Positions 1 through 7,639 of a stretch of 64,000 nt of DNA are shown here, piece by piece. Source of the DNA: Sulfurimonas sp. Lineage in GTDB: Bacteria > Campylobacterota > Campylobacteria > Campylobacterales > Sulfurimonadaceae. Below the pieces are notes generated by a model. The model was not told the origin of the DNA. It searched no databases and saw only the letters and a list, made by a program, of their open reading frames with translations. The first letter of the stretch is position 1; every line of letters begins with the position of its first letter. The position numbers and the translations under genes are program-made. The DNA is taken from NCBI GenBank assembly GCA_016744115.1, contig JADGEZ010000003.1, forward strand, positions 1 to 64,000, in the 5' to 3' direction.

Positions 1-44
1 AAATTCTTTGCTTCTTTCTTCTGTAATCTTTCATATTTATTCAT
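1..44 (-). CDS. Possible N-terminus of a gene running off the left edge
   Basis: On the minus strand an ATG at 44-42 opens a frame of 14 codons (MNKYERLQKKEAKN) that reaches the window edge without a stop. The Lys/Glu/Gln composition looks like a real protein start, but there is no clear ribosome binding site and too little sequence to name a family. It lies beside mobile debris, so it may equally be a fragment. Confidence 0.25.
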   Translation of the reverse strand, partial: MNKYERLQKKEAKN

Positions 45-126
45 ACAAATTTGATAGCATTTTTAGTTCCTACTTTTAGAGTTTTGCAAGAAGTCTAATC
101 AAAGAACATGTAGCAAAAGTATTTAA

Positions 127-213
127 GAGATACTAAGCTATGGATATATGAAGGCATATCATCAACTGCTTGAAGATGGTTTTAGCATCAGTCCTAACAA
201 AGTAGAGACATAA
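127..213 (+). pseudogene. IS3-like transposase (orfB) remnant
   Basis: A plus-strand stretch of about 28 codons reads EILSYGYMKAYHQLLEDG followed by FSISPNKVET. It resembles the early conserved part of IS3/IS150-family orfB transposases (typically YGYR..., then L..G..IS..KV...M). There is no start codon, an in-frame stop lies just upstream at 124-126, and the reading is cut at 211 by a dispersed repeat whose first three bases supply the TAA. I take it as a degraded insertion-sequence fragment. The family call rests on pattern recognition of one short segment. Confidence 0.45.
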
Positions 214-477
214 GTAATAGGGCATAAATAACTTCATAGCTAACATCATTTAAAAGGTTTAGATTCAAGGCGAATTTGACTTGGCGATACTAGTATAGTT
301 AAGTTAAGTTCAACGAAGAAGATAATCCTTTTAAATGATGCCGTAGGGTGAAAAGATACACTACAATCTACTGCGTTAAAAGTTCTTAAAGCTACTAGTA
401 TCTCCTGCGAACTTTCGCCTTGTACCTTGCAGTGTATGTTTTCATTAGCTATGAAGTTATTTATGCCCTATTACTTA
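211..477. repeat. Long inverted-repeat element
   Basis: The outer arms 211-243 and 445-477 are perfect 33-base reverse complements. Inside, 244-257 and 327-340 form a second perfect 14-base inverted pair. Looser similarity continues (gatactagta at about 285 against tactagtatc at about 394; ggcgaa against ttcgcc). The interior looks like two diverged copies of a roughly 100-base repeat in opposite orientation. No protein is encoded. The arms begin with the TAAGTAATAGGGCATAAA repeat found elsewhere in the window. 478-569 shows nothing recognisable. Confidence 0.8.
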
Positions 478-569
478 TCAAAATTAAAGGTGTATGTTAT
501 ATCCAACGAAACCAAAAAATAGCTCCAATAAATTATTAAGTTTAAAGGATTAATATGCTATCATCTATT

Positions 570-885
570 AGGTATGACAGATAGTTGGCTTGAATATTCA
601 AGAGGAAAGTCCGAGCTGCTGTAAGACAGTGTTCCATTTAACGAATGGCCGTAGTAATACGAGGGAAAGTGCAACAGAGATTAGACTGCTAATAATAGTA
701 ACGGTGAAAAGGTGGAGTAAGAGCCTACCAGTCTTTATAGCGATATAGAGAGCTTGTAAACCCAACATGGCAGCAAGAAACAGATGGTCAGCGTCTTACA
801 AAGCTACTGTTTCGCTAGAGATATGATGTGAATTATATAGTAGATTAATGCTATCTATACAAAACTCGGCTTATGTTATACCTAA
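570..885 (+). ncRNA. rnpB: RNase P RNA (bacterial type A)
   Basis: This is the catalytic RNA of ribonuclease P, which removes the 5' leader of tRNA precursors. The universally conserved blocks are present in order: GAGGAAAGTCC at 602-612, GAAAGTGCAACAGAGA at 665-680, a gtaagagccta block near 717-728, a gtaaaccc block near 758, and the acaaaactcggctta block near 859-873. The ends pair (ggtat at 571 with atacc at 878-882), closing helix P1. The size, about 316 bases, fits the family. It stands alone on the plus strand. Exact ends are estimated from the P1 pairing. Confidence 0.93.
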
Positions 886-917
886 CTCTCTTTAAAGCCT
901 ATGTACAAGGCTTATAA

Positions 918-1058
918 TCACCCTTTATTTTTTAGTGTAACCGTATTGTCACAGAATAAAGAAAAATTATCACCTAAATTTATCTTCTTTGACTCGATAA
1001 TTTCTGCATAATGTTCAAGATATACAGAAAAGACAGATAATATATATTGTCCGATCAT
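918..1058 (-). CDS. Small ORF or gene fragment, 46 aa, unknown
   Basis: A 46-codon minus-strand frame starts at ATG 1058 (MIGQYILSVFSVYLEHYAEI...) and ends with TGA at 918-920. A TATAAT-like box lies about 35-40 bases upstream (rc of 1090-1097), but no strong ribosome binding site is visible. The sequence has protein-like character and shares an E-H-Y-x-E-I motif with the decayed fragment at 59907-60020. It may be a small gene or the tail of a lost one. I do not recognise a family. The rest of 886-1108 holds only a weak 6-base hairpin (895-913). Confidence 0.3.
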   Translation of the reverse strand: MIGQYILSVFSVYLEHYAEIIESKKINLGDNFSLFCDNTVTLKNKG

Positions 1059-1108
1059 ATTGCTAAGAATTGGTATTTAAGCTGAACTTAATTATAGTGT
1101 ATCATGGA

Positions 1109-1141
1109 AAAACCCCAATATAAAGGGATTTGGAGTTTTTT
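1109..1141 (-). terminator. Putative intrinsic terminator after fliL
   Basis: On the minus strand AACTCCAA (rc of 1130-1137) can pair with TTGGGGTT (rc of 1111-1118) through one G-U pair, and a T tract follows. It lies about 22 bases past the fliL stop codon, a suitable place for termination. The A/T tracts on both sides would let it work in both directions. Confidence 0.5.
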
Positions 1142-1163
1142 AATTAAATTTACTTACATTAGC

Positions 1164-1700
1164 CTACTGAATGACAAATTCTGTAAAATAAATACCTTTT
1201 ATTTCACCATCTGAAATCATAGCATTTAGAATATCCATAACTTGCATAGATACTTTTCCTTTTCCTTTTTTAGAGGATATTTCTTCTAAAGTTTTTGATG
1301 ATAGGATGCGAATGATTCTATCTCTTAAAACAGGGATTTTTGCGTCTAGTTCTACACTTAATTCATCACCCTCTAGTTCTAGCGACATAGTTACTTTTAA
1401 ATATCTTCTTCCTGCGTCACTTTTGAGGTTTACCGTAAATGTATCAAGAGGGTATAAGATTCCTATTTCACTTAATGATCTAGAATCATCCATAAAAGCG
1501 GTACTAGTTCTTTTTTTAGACCTTTTTTCTTTGATTTTTTCAACTGGAGCAGAACTCATCTCTTCTTCATCACCACCAATTAATAAAAATGCTATTGCAC
1601 CCAATAATATCAATAGTACTAAGACAACGATAATAATGATGAGTAATATATTGTTGGATTTTTTTTCGATAACTTCTTGGGGTTTTTCTTCTTCTGCCAT
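1164..1700 (-). CDS. fliL: Flagellar basal body-associated protein FliL
   Basis: 178 aa. FliL is an inner-membrane protein that surrounds the MotAB stator and supports torque generation. A short acidic cytoplasmic N-terminus (about 1-17) is followed by one strong transmembrane helix (about 18-43, runs of I/V/L). A Lys/Arg/Ser-rich linker leads to the periplasmic FliL domain (about 75-178), with the typical LYPLDTFTVNL start and the YLKVTMSLEL strand. Length is normal. The start ATG at 1700 has an AAGGAAAG-like ribosome site just upstream and a TATACT box near 1733-1739. It is downstream of radA but separated from it by a mobile element. Confidence 0.93.
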   Translation of the reverse strand: MAEEEKPQEVIEKKSNNILLIIIIVVLVLLILLGAIAFLLIGGDEEEMSSAPVEKIKEKRSKKRTSTAFMDDSRSLSEIGILYPLDTFTVNLKSDAGRRYLKVTMSLELEGDELSVELDAKIPVLRDRIIRILSSKTLEEISSKKGKGKVSMQVMDILNAMISDGEIKGIYFTEFVIQ

Positions 1701-1786
1701 GATAGCTTTCCTTGATAAATATTAATTGCGAGTATAGCTAAATAATTATAATTAGCGATTAGAGTTTTGTATATTCTACTTAATAC

Positions 1787-1975
1787 TAGGTAAATCCGAT
1801 GAGATTTCTATAAAATAATTTTTTTAAAAAAAATAGATTTAAAATGCCTTATTTTAGGGCTTTATGTTTTTAGAAAAAGAAAATAACTAAAAGTATAATT
1901 CTTAAAAATAGCTTATAATGAATCAGTAAACATCCTGTTTATGGGCTTCATGAAACACTTCATCGGATTAACCTG
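1787..1975. mobile_element. Short non-autonomous transposon (MITE), copy 1
   Basis: A 189-base element nearly identical to 59683-59871. The ends are imperfect inverted repeats: TAGGTAAATCCGATGA at the left, and the right end reads CAGGTTAATCCGATGA on the other strand (14 of 16 match). It is flanked by a perfect 9-base direct repeat, acttaatac, at 1778-1786 and 1976-1984, which is a target-site duplication. It has no coding capacity and so must depend on a transposase in trans. The right duplication covers the radA stop codon. Confidence 0.9.
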
Positions 1976-1977
1976 AC

Positions 1978-3324
1978 TTAATACCATTCCAAAAGTTTTC
2001 TTACTTCATCAACAATATATATTTTCATTTTAGTTTTTTCGCGTGGTTTTTTTGCTAAAAGTACTTTTGAAATATTTTGAACTTTTACTTCTTTTAACCT
2101 TGCATCAAGTTCATAAACTTCTCTAACATCCCCAACAAGTGACACTTCCCCAATAAATACAGTTTCTTTTGAGATAACACGGTCTCTAAAACTACTAAGT
2201 ATCGCAGCTAGAACTGCTAAATCTGCCGCTGTTTCTGTGATTTTTATACCACCTGTAATATTTATAAATACATCATATCCAGAGAGTGGAATATCAAGTT
2301 TTCGCTCTAGTAAAGCGAGAAGCATATTTAACCTATTGTTATCATATCCCGTTGCTTGTCGCTTTGAATTTGGCGAATGAGACATAGATACAAGAGCTTG
2401 AACTTCAAGTATTATAGGACGAGATCCTTCCATTATGACTGTAAGTGCTGAACCGGATTGTTGTGAAGTGGGGTTAAAAAATCGTGATGAAATATTTGTA
2501 GCAGACACAAGTCCCTCGGATTTCATCTCAAAAACACCAATCTCGCTTGTAGCACCAAAGCGGTTTTTATATCCTCTGAGTATTCTTAGTTCTTGTGAAC
2601 TATCTCCCTCAAAATATAAAACAACATCAACCATATGTTCAAGTACTCTCGGACCAGCGATTGAGCCTTCTTTTGTAATATGTCCAATTATAAATATAGC
2701 AATACCTTTTTCTTTGGCTATTCTCATAAGTTCAAAAGTAGTTTGTCTTACTTGAGTGACAGATCCAGGTGCAGAGCTTATATTTTCAGAGTAAATAGTT
2801 TGAATAGAATCAATGATTAAAAAATCATAGTGTTTATCTTGTAATTCAAGCAAAATTTGTTCAAGTTTAATCTCACTTAAAAGATAAAGTGTATCTTGAT
2901 TTGCCTTGAGCCTATTTGCCCGAAGTTTTATTTGTCCAGCAGACTCTTCTCCGCTTACATAGAGTACATTCTTGTTTTGTGAAGAAATATTTGAGGCAAT
3001 TTTAAGAAGTAGGGTAGATTTACCAACACCTGGGCTTCCTCCTAGAAGGGTAAGAGAACCAGGTACTATACCTCCTCCCAATACACTGTCTAGCTCCTTA
3101 TCTAGGGATGAATATCGATATACTTCACTTTCTTGTATATCATTGATACTGATAGCTTTGACACGAGGATTAGGATTGGATTTAATATTTTTAACAACTT
3201 CTTGCTGATGCTCTGTTAGTTCTATGAGTGAATCCCATGTTCCACAGTTTGTACATTTTCCCATCCATTTTGGTGTAGTTAGCCCGCAATGCTGACATTC
3301 AAATAGTATTTTTTTTTTAGCCAT
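1978..3324 (-). CDS. radA: DNA repair protein RadA (Sms)
   Basis: 448 aa, normal length. RadA is a RecA-like ATPase that drives branch migration of recombination intermediates. An N-terminal zinc finger (C10, C13, C24, C27) is followed by the Walker A loop GGSPGVGKST (95-104), Walker B in DFLIIDSIQ, and the diagnostic KNRFG motif near residue 252. The C-terminal part (about 280-448) is the Lon-protease-like domain, with GGIKITETAADLAVLAA. A purine-rich AAAGG site precedes the ATG. The stop codon lies inside the 9-base duplication created by the neighbouring mobile element, so the reading frame ends exactly at the insertion. Confidence 0.96.
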   Translation of the reverse strand: MAKKKILFECQHCGLTTPKWMGKCTNCGTWDSLIELTEHQQEVVKNIKSNPNPRVKAISINDIQESEVYRYSSLDKELDSVLGGGIVPGSLTLLGGSPGVGKSTLLLKIASNISSQNKNVLYVSGEESAGQIKLRANRLKANQDTLYLLSEIKLEQILLELQDKHYDFLIIDSIQTIYSENISSAPGSVTQVRQTTFELMRIAKEKGIAIFIIGHITKEGSIAGPRVLEHMVDVVLYFEGDSSQELRILRGYKNRFGATSEIGVFEMKSEGLVSATNISSRFFNPTSQQSGSALTVIMEGSRPIILEVQALVSMSHSPNSKRQATGYDNNRLNMLLALLERKLDIPLSGYDVFINITGGIKITETAADLAVLAAILSSFRDRVISKETVFIGEVSLVGDVREVYELDARLKEVKVQNISKVLLAKKPREKTKMKIYIVDEVRKLLEWY

Positions 3325-3412
3325 AGTTTACTGCCTTTATATTAGAAGTTTAGTAGTATAAAGTATTTTTGAGATTAAATGAAAAAATATTGCAATATGA
3401 TATATTTTAAAG

Positions 3413-5533
3413 TTATTTTTTTGTTATTACTATACAGTCAAAAAAATTATTACTTTTGAAGCCTGTAGGATTTGGAGGATATTTAGGAACTTGATTATGA
3501 AAGTTTAATTTTTTTGAAAGTAAATGTAACTCTGAGTCTATACCAAAGAGTAAAGCGTACCTTTTTACACTTGCTGGGATATTTACATTTTTTGGCACTG
3601 ATTCCATAGCTGATTCAAGCTCAACTAAATAGGAAAGTTTAAAAATAACAGCGATAGAATTAACTAGATAGTTTATATTTAAATGATCCTCAAATATTTT
3701 TTTTACTTCTGAGGATTTTCCAAGATTTGCAAAATCATTAGCTTCATCTCTTTTTGCTTCAAAAATTTTATGATACTCTATAAAAGATGATAAAAGTTTA
3801 AGTTCATCAGATTGTGAAATCAGATTATAAATTTTATGTGTATTATTTGTTTTTATGAGTCTAATTAACTCTATTTTGGAATCTATAATATGTTGTAACT
3901 CAACAACCTTATCTTCAAATGGAGTGAAGTCTTTGAGATAAGTAGCAATTTCACTTGCCTTTTCATAGTCTTGAGATTGTTCAAAACTCAGTAGTTTTAA
4001 ATATGTTTGATTGCCTACTTCTAGCACTTTTGAGTAGAGAATCTCTTCTTTTAAAAATTCATTATGTTTGACTAGTCTAAAATAAACTTTAAAGTTTCTC
4101 GACTTTATGAGTTTAAGTGAACGGGTAAAAATTTTATAATGTAAGAGTAGATTATGAACCAAATTTTTTTTAGATGCAACTTTGAGATAAGGATCCATAA
4201 TATTTTTAGCATCTTGTATATTTATGTGTGTATCTTTAGAAAATAGAGTTTTTGCTACTTGAAATTTTTTGTAAAAATCTGTTTGTATTATTTGAAAATT
4301 TGTTAGAGTTTGTAAATATTTTTTTTCATCTGCTAGTATAAAAGTTTCTATATAGTTATCCTGAGAAATTAAATTTTCAAAATGTTTTATATCTTTAAGA
4401 TTGATTTGTAAGGTCTTGTATTGATCCTTCTTATCCTTATCCCAAATAAATGGATTTACAATATTGTCCGCTTCTTCAGTATTATGCTCAAGTAAGGTAT
4501 CTTTTGCTATTTCTAGTACTTCCTCCCAAGTGTCATTATATATTTTTATAATATCTTTAGTCATCAGAAAAACATTTTTTTTCATTAATTCATTAGCTTG
4601 GGAGAATTTGCTATCTTTTAATTTTAGCTCAAATTCTTGATAGAGGTGATCCATATCTATAATTTTAAGTTCACCGTTTAAATAGCCAATGTACAAAATA
4701 TTTTCAGATACTTCTAAGGAACTTACACCAAAGTTATCAACTTTAAAGCGTTTGACTAAGGATAAACTATTGATTTCAAATATATATAATACATCACCTT
4801 TTGTTCCAACTAAAATATAATTTGAATTTATTTGTATAATATTTGTAGGCCACTGTGCAAAAAGCATACTAGCATACTCTAGGGAGTTTTCTTTTATGAG
4901 GTAAGAAAACAATTTTCTATCTCTAGTGATTCCAAGAACTTTTTTATTATCATCTGTAAAGATTAAATCTTCAGGTGTATCGCTAATCTTGCACTCTGCA
5001 ATATTTTCATGTAGCTCAATATTATGTATCTTAATCGCCTTGTCGTAAGCACCGATACACACAAATTCATCAGATTTTGAAAATACAGCACTGCTAATAT
5101 AGTCTGAGCGAGCTTCTAGGCTAAAGCTTAAGCGCTTAGATTTGAAACTGTAAAAGCTAGAATACCCATCCTCCCCACCAACAAGAAGAAGTTTTGCATT
5201 ATTGGAAAATTTTGCATAGGAAATATTTCCAACATGTAGTCTAATATCTAAACTTTTATGCATAGTATTTTCTTTAAGAGTAAATATTAAACCATTGGAG
5301 CTTTGAGTATAGGAATGATAAAAATTTAGATTTTTAGAGATAGATAAAGTATTTTCATAAAGATGTTTATCTTTTTGATTTTGAAGTAAAATATGTTTGT
5401 CTATAGAGCTGAAAGTATTGTTTGAATATATAAGCAAAATAAATTTATTGTCTAAAATATAAATTTTATCATCAATAATTTTAATGCATAAAATTGAACC
5501 TGGTAATTTTAAAATTTTTAATAAAGAAATCAT
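3413..5533 (-). CDS. WD40-like beta-propeller protein, unknown role
   Basis: 706 aa. The N-terminal half (about 1-300) has repeated beta-strand blades typical of WD40 or quinoprotein-like propellers (GNISYAKFSNNAKLLLVGG, AVFSKSDEFVCIGAYDKAI, VSENILYIGYLNGELKIID). The C-terminal half (about 330-660) is charged and helical, resembling a scaffold or coiled-coil segment. No signal peptide or membrane helix is seen, so it is probably cytoplasmic. It sits between ftsY (30 bases upstream) and radA, possibly co-transcribed. I know of no enzyme activity; propellers of this type usually mediate protein contacts. The function is unassigned. Confidence 0.8.
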   Translation of the reverse strand: MISLLKILKLPGSILCIKIIDDKIYILDNKFILLIYSNNTFSSIDKHILLQNQKDKHLYENTLSISKNLNFYHSYTQSSNGLIFTLKENTMHKSLDIRLHVGNISYAKFSNNAKLLLVGGEDGYSSFYSFKSKRLSFSLEARSDYISSAVFSKSDEFVCIGAYDKAIKIHNIELHENIAECKISDTPEDLIFTDDNKKVLGITRDRKLFSYLIKENSLEYASMLFAQWPTNIIQINSNYILVGTKGDVLYIFEINSLSLVKRFKVDNFGVSSLEVSENILYIGYLNGELKIIDMDHLYQEFELKLKDSKFSQANELMKKNVFLMTKDIIKIYNDTWEEVLEIAKDTLLEHNTEEADNIVNPFIWDKDKKDQYKTLQINLKDIKHFENLISQDNYIETFILADEKKYLQTLTNFQIIQTDFYKKFQVAKTLFSKDTHINIQDAKNIMDPYLKVASKKNLVHNLLLHYKIFTRSLKLIKSRNFKVYFRLVKHNEFLKEEILYSKVLEVGNQTYLKLLSFEQSQDYEKASEIATYLKDFTPFEDKVVELQHIIDSKIELIRLIKTNNTHKIYNLISQSDELKLLSSFIEYHKIFEAKRDEANDFANLGKSSEVKKIFEDHLNINYLVNSIAVIFKLSYLVELESAMESVPKNVNIPASVKRYALLFGIDSELHLLSKKLNFHNQVPKYPPNPTGFKSNNFFDCIVITKK

Positions 5534-5563
5534 TTAAAAACCTGTATGGAATTTTAAAAATCA

Positions 5564-6454
5564 TTATAGCAAAATATTTTCCTCTTCTATAAAAAGAGCA
5601 TCTAAGAGGCTATCTACAAAGTTATATTTGTCAAACTTTACAAGGTCTTGAACTTGTTCACCAGTTCCTATATATAAGATAGGAAGTTCAAGAGCATAAG
5701 CGATACTAAAGAGACTACCACCTTTTGCTGTACCATCAAGCTTTGTGATTATGATGCCATCTATACCTATCATCTCATGAAAGGCTTTTGCCTGAGCTAT
5801 AGCCGAGTTTCCTTGTGTACCATCAAGGATTAAGAGAGTTCTGTGAGGTGCATTTTGATGTGCTTTATTGCAGATTTTATTTATCTTTATAAGTTCATTT
5901 GCTAGATTTTTTTGAGTATGAAGTCTCCCCGCAGTATCTATGATAACATGATCAAAACCTTTTGATTTTGCAGAATTTATTGTGTCATAGGCAACAGCTG
6001 AGCTGTCATGACCTTGTTTTGAAGAGACTATAGGAATATCTAGTTTTTTAGACCAGAGCGTTAGTTGCTCGATGGCAGCAGCCCTAAAAGTATCTCCAGC
6101 ACCTAAAATAACTGTTTTGCCTTCGTCTTTATATTTTTGAGCTAGTTTTGCAATAGTTGTAGTTTTACCAGCTCCATTAACTCCAATAATGAGTTCAACA
6201 AAAGGACTTGTGAATTCTGCTTCTTTGTAAGAGGTATAAGCAAGAGTTGCTAGGAGTTTTGAGCGTAAAATTTCTCTAGTAATTTTATCTTGATATGTCT
6301 GCTCAATAATAATCTCTACTAAATCATATTCTACATCAGCTTCAAGTAAGATATCTTCAAGTTCATCTTTTGTAAAAAATGTTTTTTTCTTTGGTGCTAC
6401 AGTTTTTATTGCATTGACAGTTTTATCGAGAGATTTTTTTATAAAGCCAAACAT
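5564..6454 (-). CDS. ftsY: Signal recognition particle receptor FtsY
   Basis: 296 aa. FtsY is the SRP receptor GTPase that delivers ribosome-nascent chain complexes to the membrane translocon. The N-terminal helical domain (about 1-80) is short and lacks the long acidic extension of E. coli FtsY, as is usual in this phylum. The G domain has the P-loop [10 protein letters not shown] (91-100), DTAGRLHT near 176 and [10 protein letters not shown] near 236. Only 3 bases separate it from the thioredoxin-like gene upstream, so the two are likely co-transcribed. Confidence 0.96.
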   Translation of the reverse strand: MFGFIKKSLDKTVNAIKTVAPKKKTFFTKDELEDILLEADVEYDLVEIIIEQTYQDKITREILRSKLLATLAYTSYKEAEFTSPFVELIIGVNGAGKTTTIAKLAQKYKDEGKTVILGAGDTFRAAAIEQLTLWSKKLDIPIVSSKQGHDSSAVAYDTINSAKSKGFDHVIIDTAGRLHTQKNLANELIKINKICNKAHQNAPHRTLLILDGTQGNSAIAQAKAFHEMIGIDGIIITKLDGTAKGGSLFSIAYALELPILYIGTGEQVQDLVKFDKYNFVDSLLDALFIEEENILL

Positions 6455-6457
6455 AAA

Positions 6458-7006
6458 TTATTTTCCTAAAGCTCTTTTTATATCACTCTCAACAAATTCT
6501 TCTTCGACAGCACCTATATAATGAGTAATTAGTTTTGCATCTTTAAATAACGCCATAAGTGGGATGGGAAATCTACCATTCAAATCTAGTGAACTAGCTA
6601 TAGCATCTATTAAAGGGCGGTTATCACTTGAATTAACGAGAGCATATTGTGCATCATATTCTTTTTTAAATTCTATCAGTTTAGCATTAGAAATATTTTC
6701 TTCAATTGTTATACCTATAATCACTAAGTCATCTTTAAATTTTTTTTCTAAGGATGTTAAATGTGTTGCAGATGTCTTACATGGAGGACACCATGTTGCA
6801 AAAATATCAAACATTATAAGTTTATCAGGAGCATCTTTAAGTATAAAACCATCCTTCTCTTGTATTATAATATATTGTTTATTATCGGTAGAGGTAAGCA
6901 CGAATTGATTAGGAGCTGCTATATTCTGTTTTTCTTGATTATCTCCACAAGCTTGAAATAAGAAAGAAAGACTGATAAGTGACATGAAAATTATTTTTTT
7001 TAACAT
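6458..7006 (-). CDS. TlpA-like thioredoxin-fold lipoprotein
   Basis: 182 aa. A lipoprotein signal peptide (LSFLFQAC, lipidation at C20) places it at the periplasmic face of a membrane. The thioredoxin domain carries WCPPC (catalytic cysteines C73 and C76) in the FATWCPPCK context of TlpA/ResA-type thiol-disulfide reductases, which reduce apocytochrome c cysteines or other periplasmic thiols. It lies directly upstream of ftsY with 3 bases between. The partner is not determinable here; cytochrome c maturation is the commonest role in the family. Confidence 0.88.
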   Translation of the reverse strand: MLKKIIFMSLISLSFLFQACGDNQEKQNIAAPNQFVLTSTDNKQYIIIQEKDGFILKDAPDKLIMFDIFATWCPPCKTSATHLTSLEKKFKDDLVIIGITIEENISNAKLIEFKKEYDAQYALVNSSDNRPLIDAIASSLDLNGRFPIPLMALFKDAKLITHYIGAVEEEFVESDIKRALGK

Positions 7007-7069
7007 TAAAATACCTTTGTTTTTATTATTTGAGTAAAATGTTTGAAATTATAGCCATAAAGATTTAAG

Positions 7070-7639
7070 ATGACTCTTACAAAAGTACAATTTAGAAGAA
7101 AATGCTTAGACAAATTGGAAGCATTACCTTTGCATAACAAATATTATAGAGATTTACAAGTAAGTAGAAATCTTCTCCTTGAATTAGGAAAAATTAAAAA
7201 TAAATCTATATTATTTTATTACCCAATAAGATTTGAATCTGATATAAGAAAAGTGATGCATTACTTAAGACGAAAGAATAAGATATATCTGCCATTTATG
7301 CAAGGGCAAAGTTTTAAGATGGTAACATATAGATTACCGCTGAGTAAGAAAAAATATGGTATTTTTGAAGCGGGAAATTCATTAAAAGATATAAAAAAAA
7401 TAGATATAGCTATAGTTCCTATGCTTGGTGTAGATGGTAACTTACAAAGAATAGGCTTTGGAAAAGGGATGTACGATCGTTTTTTTTCAAGGGTAAAAGA
7501 GAAGCCATACACAGTTTTTATACAAGCAAGTATTTGTTACACAAGAGAAAAAATATGTGATAGTCATGATATTTCGTGTGATGTTCTCATCACACCAAGA
7601 ATAAGAAAATTAGCTAAAAATGTAAAAATAGGACAATAA
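7070..7639 (+). CDS. 5-formyltetrahydrofolate cyclo-ligase family protein
   Basis: 189 aa. The enzyme converts 5-formyl-THF to 5,10-methenyl-THF using ATP, returning a storage folate to one-carbon metabolism. Family features are an N-terminal basic helix (VQFRRKCLDKL), the LPFMQG segment, and the C-terminal glycine-rich ATP/Mg motif GFGKGMYDRFF (about 137-147). Length is normal. It is immediately followed by rny (TAA then ATG with no gap), so the two are translationally linked. It starts a divergent unit facing the thioredoxin gene across 63 bases. Confidence 0.9.
   Translation: MTLTKVQFRRKCLDKLEALPLHNKYYRDLQVSRNLLLELGKIKNKSILFYYPIRFESDIRKVMHYLRRKNKIYLPFMQGQSFKMVTYRLPLSKKKYGIFEAGNSLKDIKKIDIAIVPMLGVDGNLQRIGFGKGMYDRFFSRVKEKPYTVFIQASICYTREKICDSHDISCDVLITPRIRKLAKNVKIGQ

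Noticed and set aside
1306-1725. 139-codon open frame antisense to fliL
   Set aside because: It is Ser/Ile-rich from reading the complement of a Lys/Glu/Asp-rich gene, and fliL is clearly the real gene.
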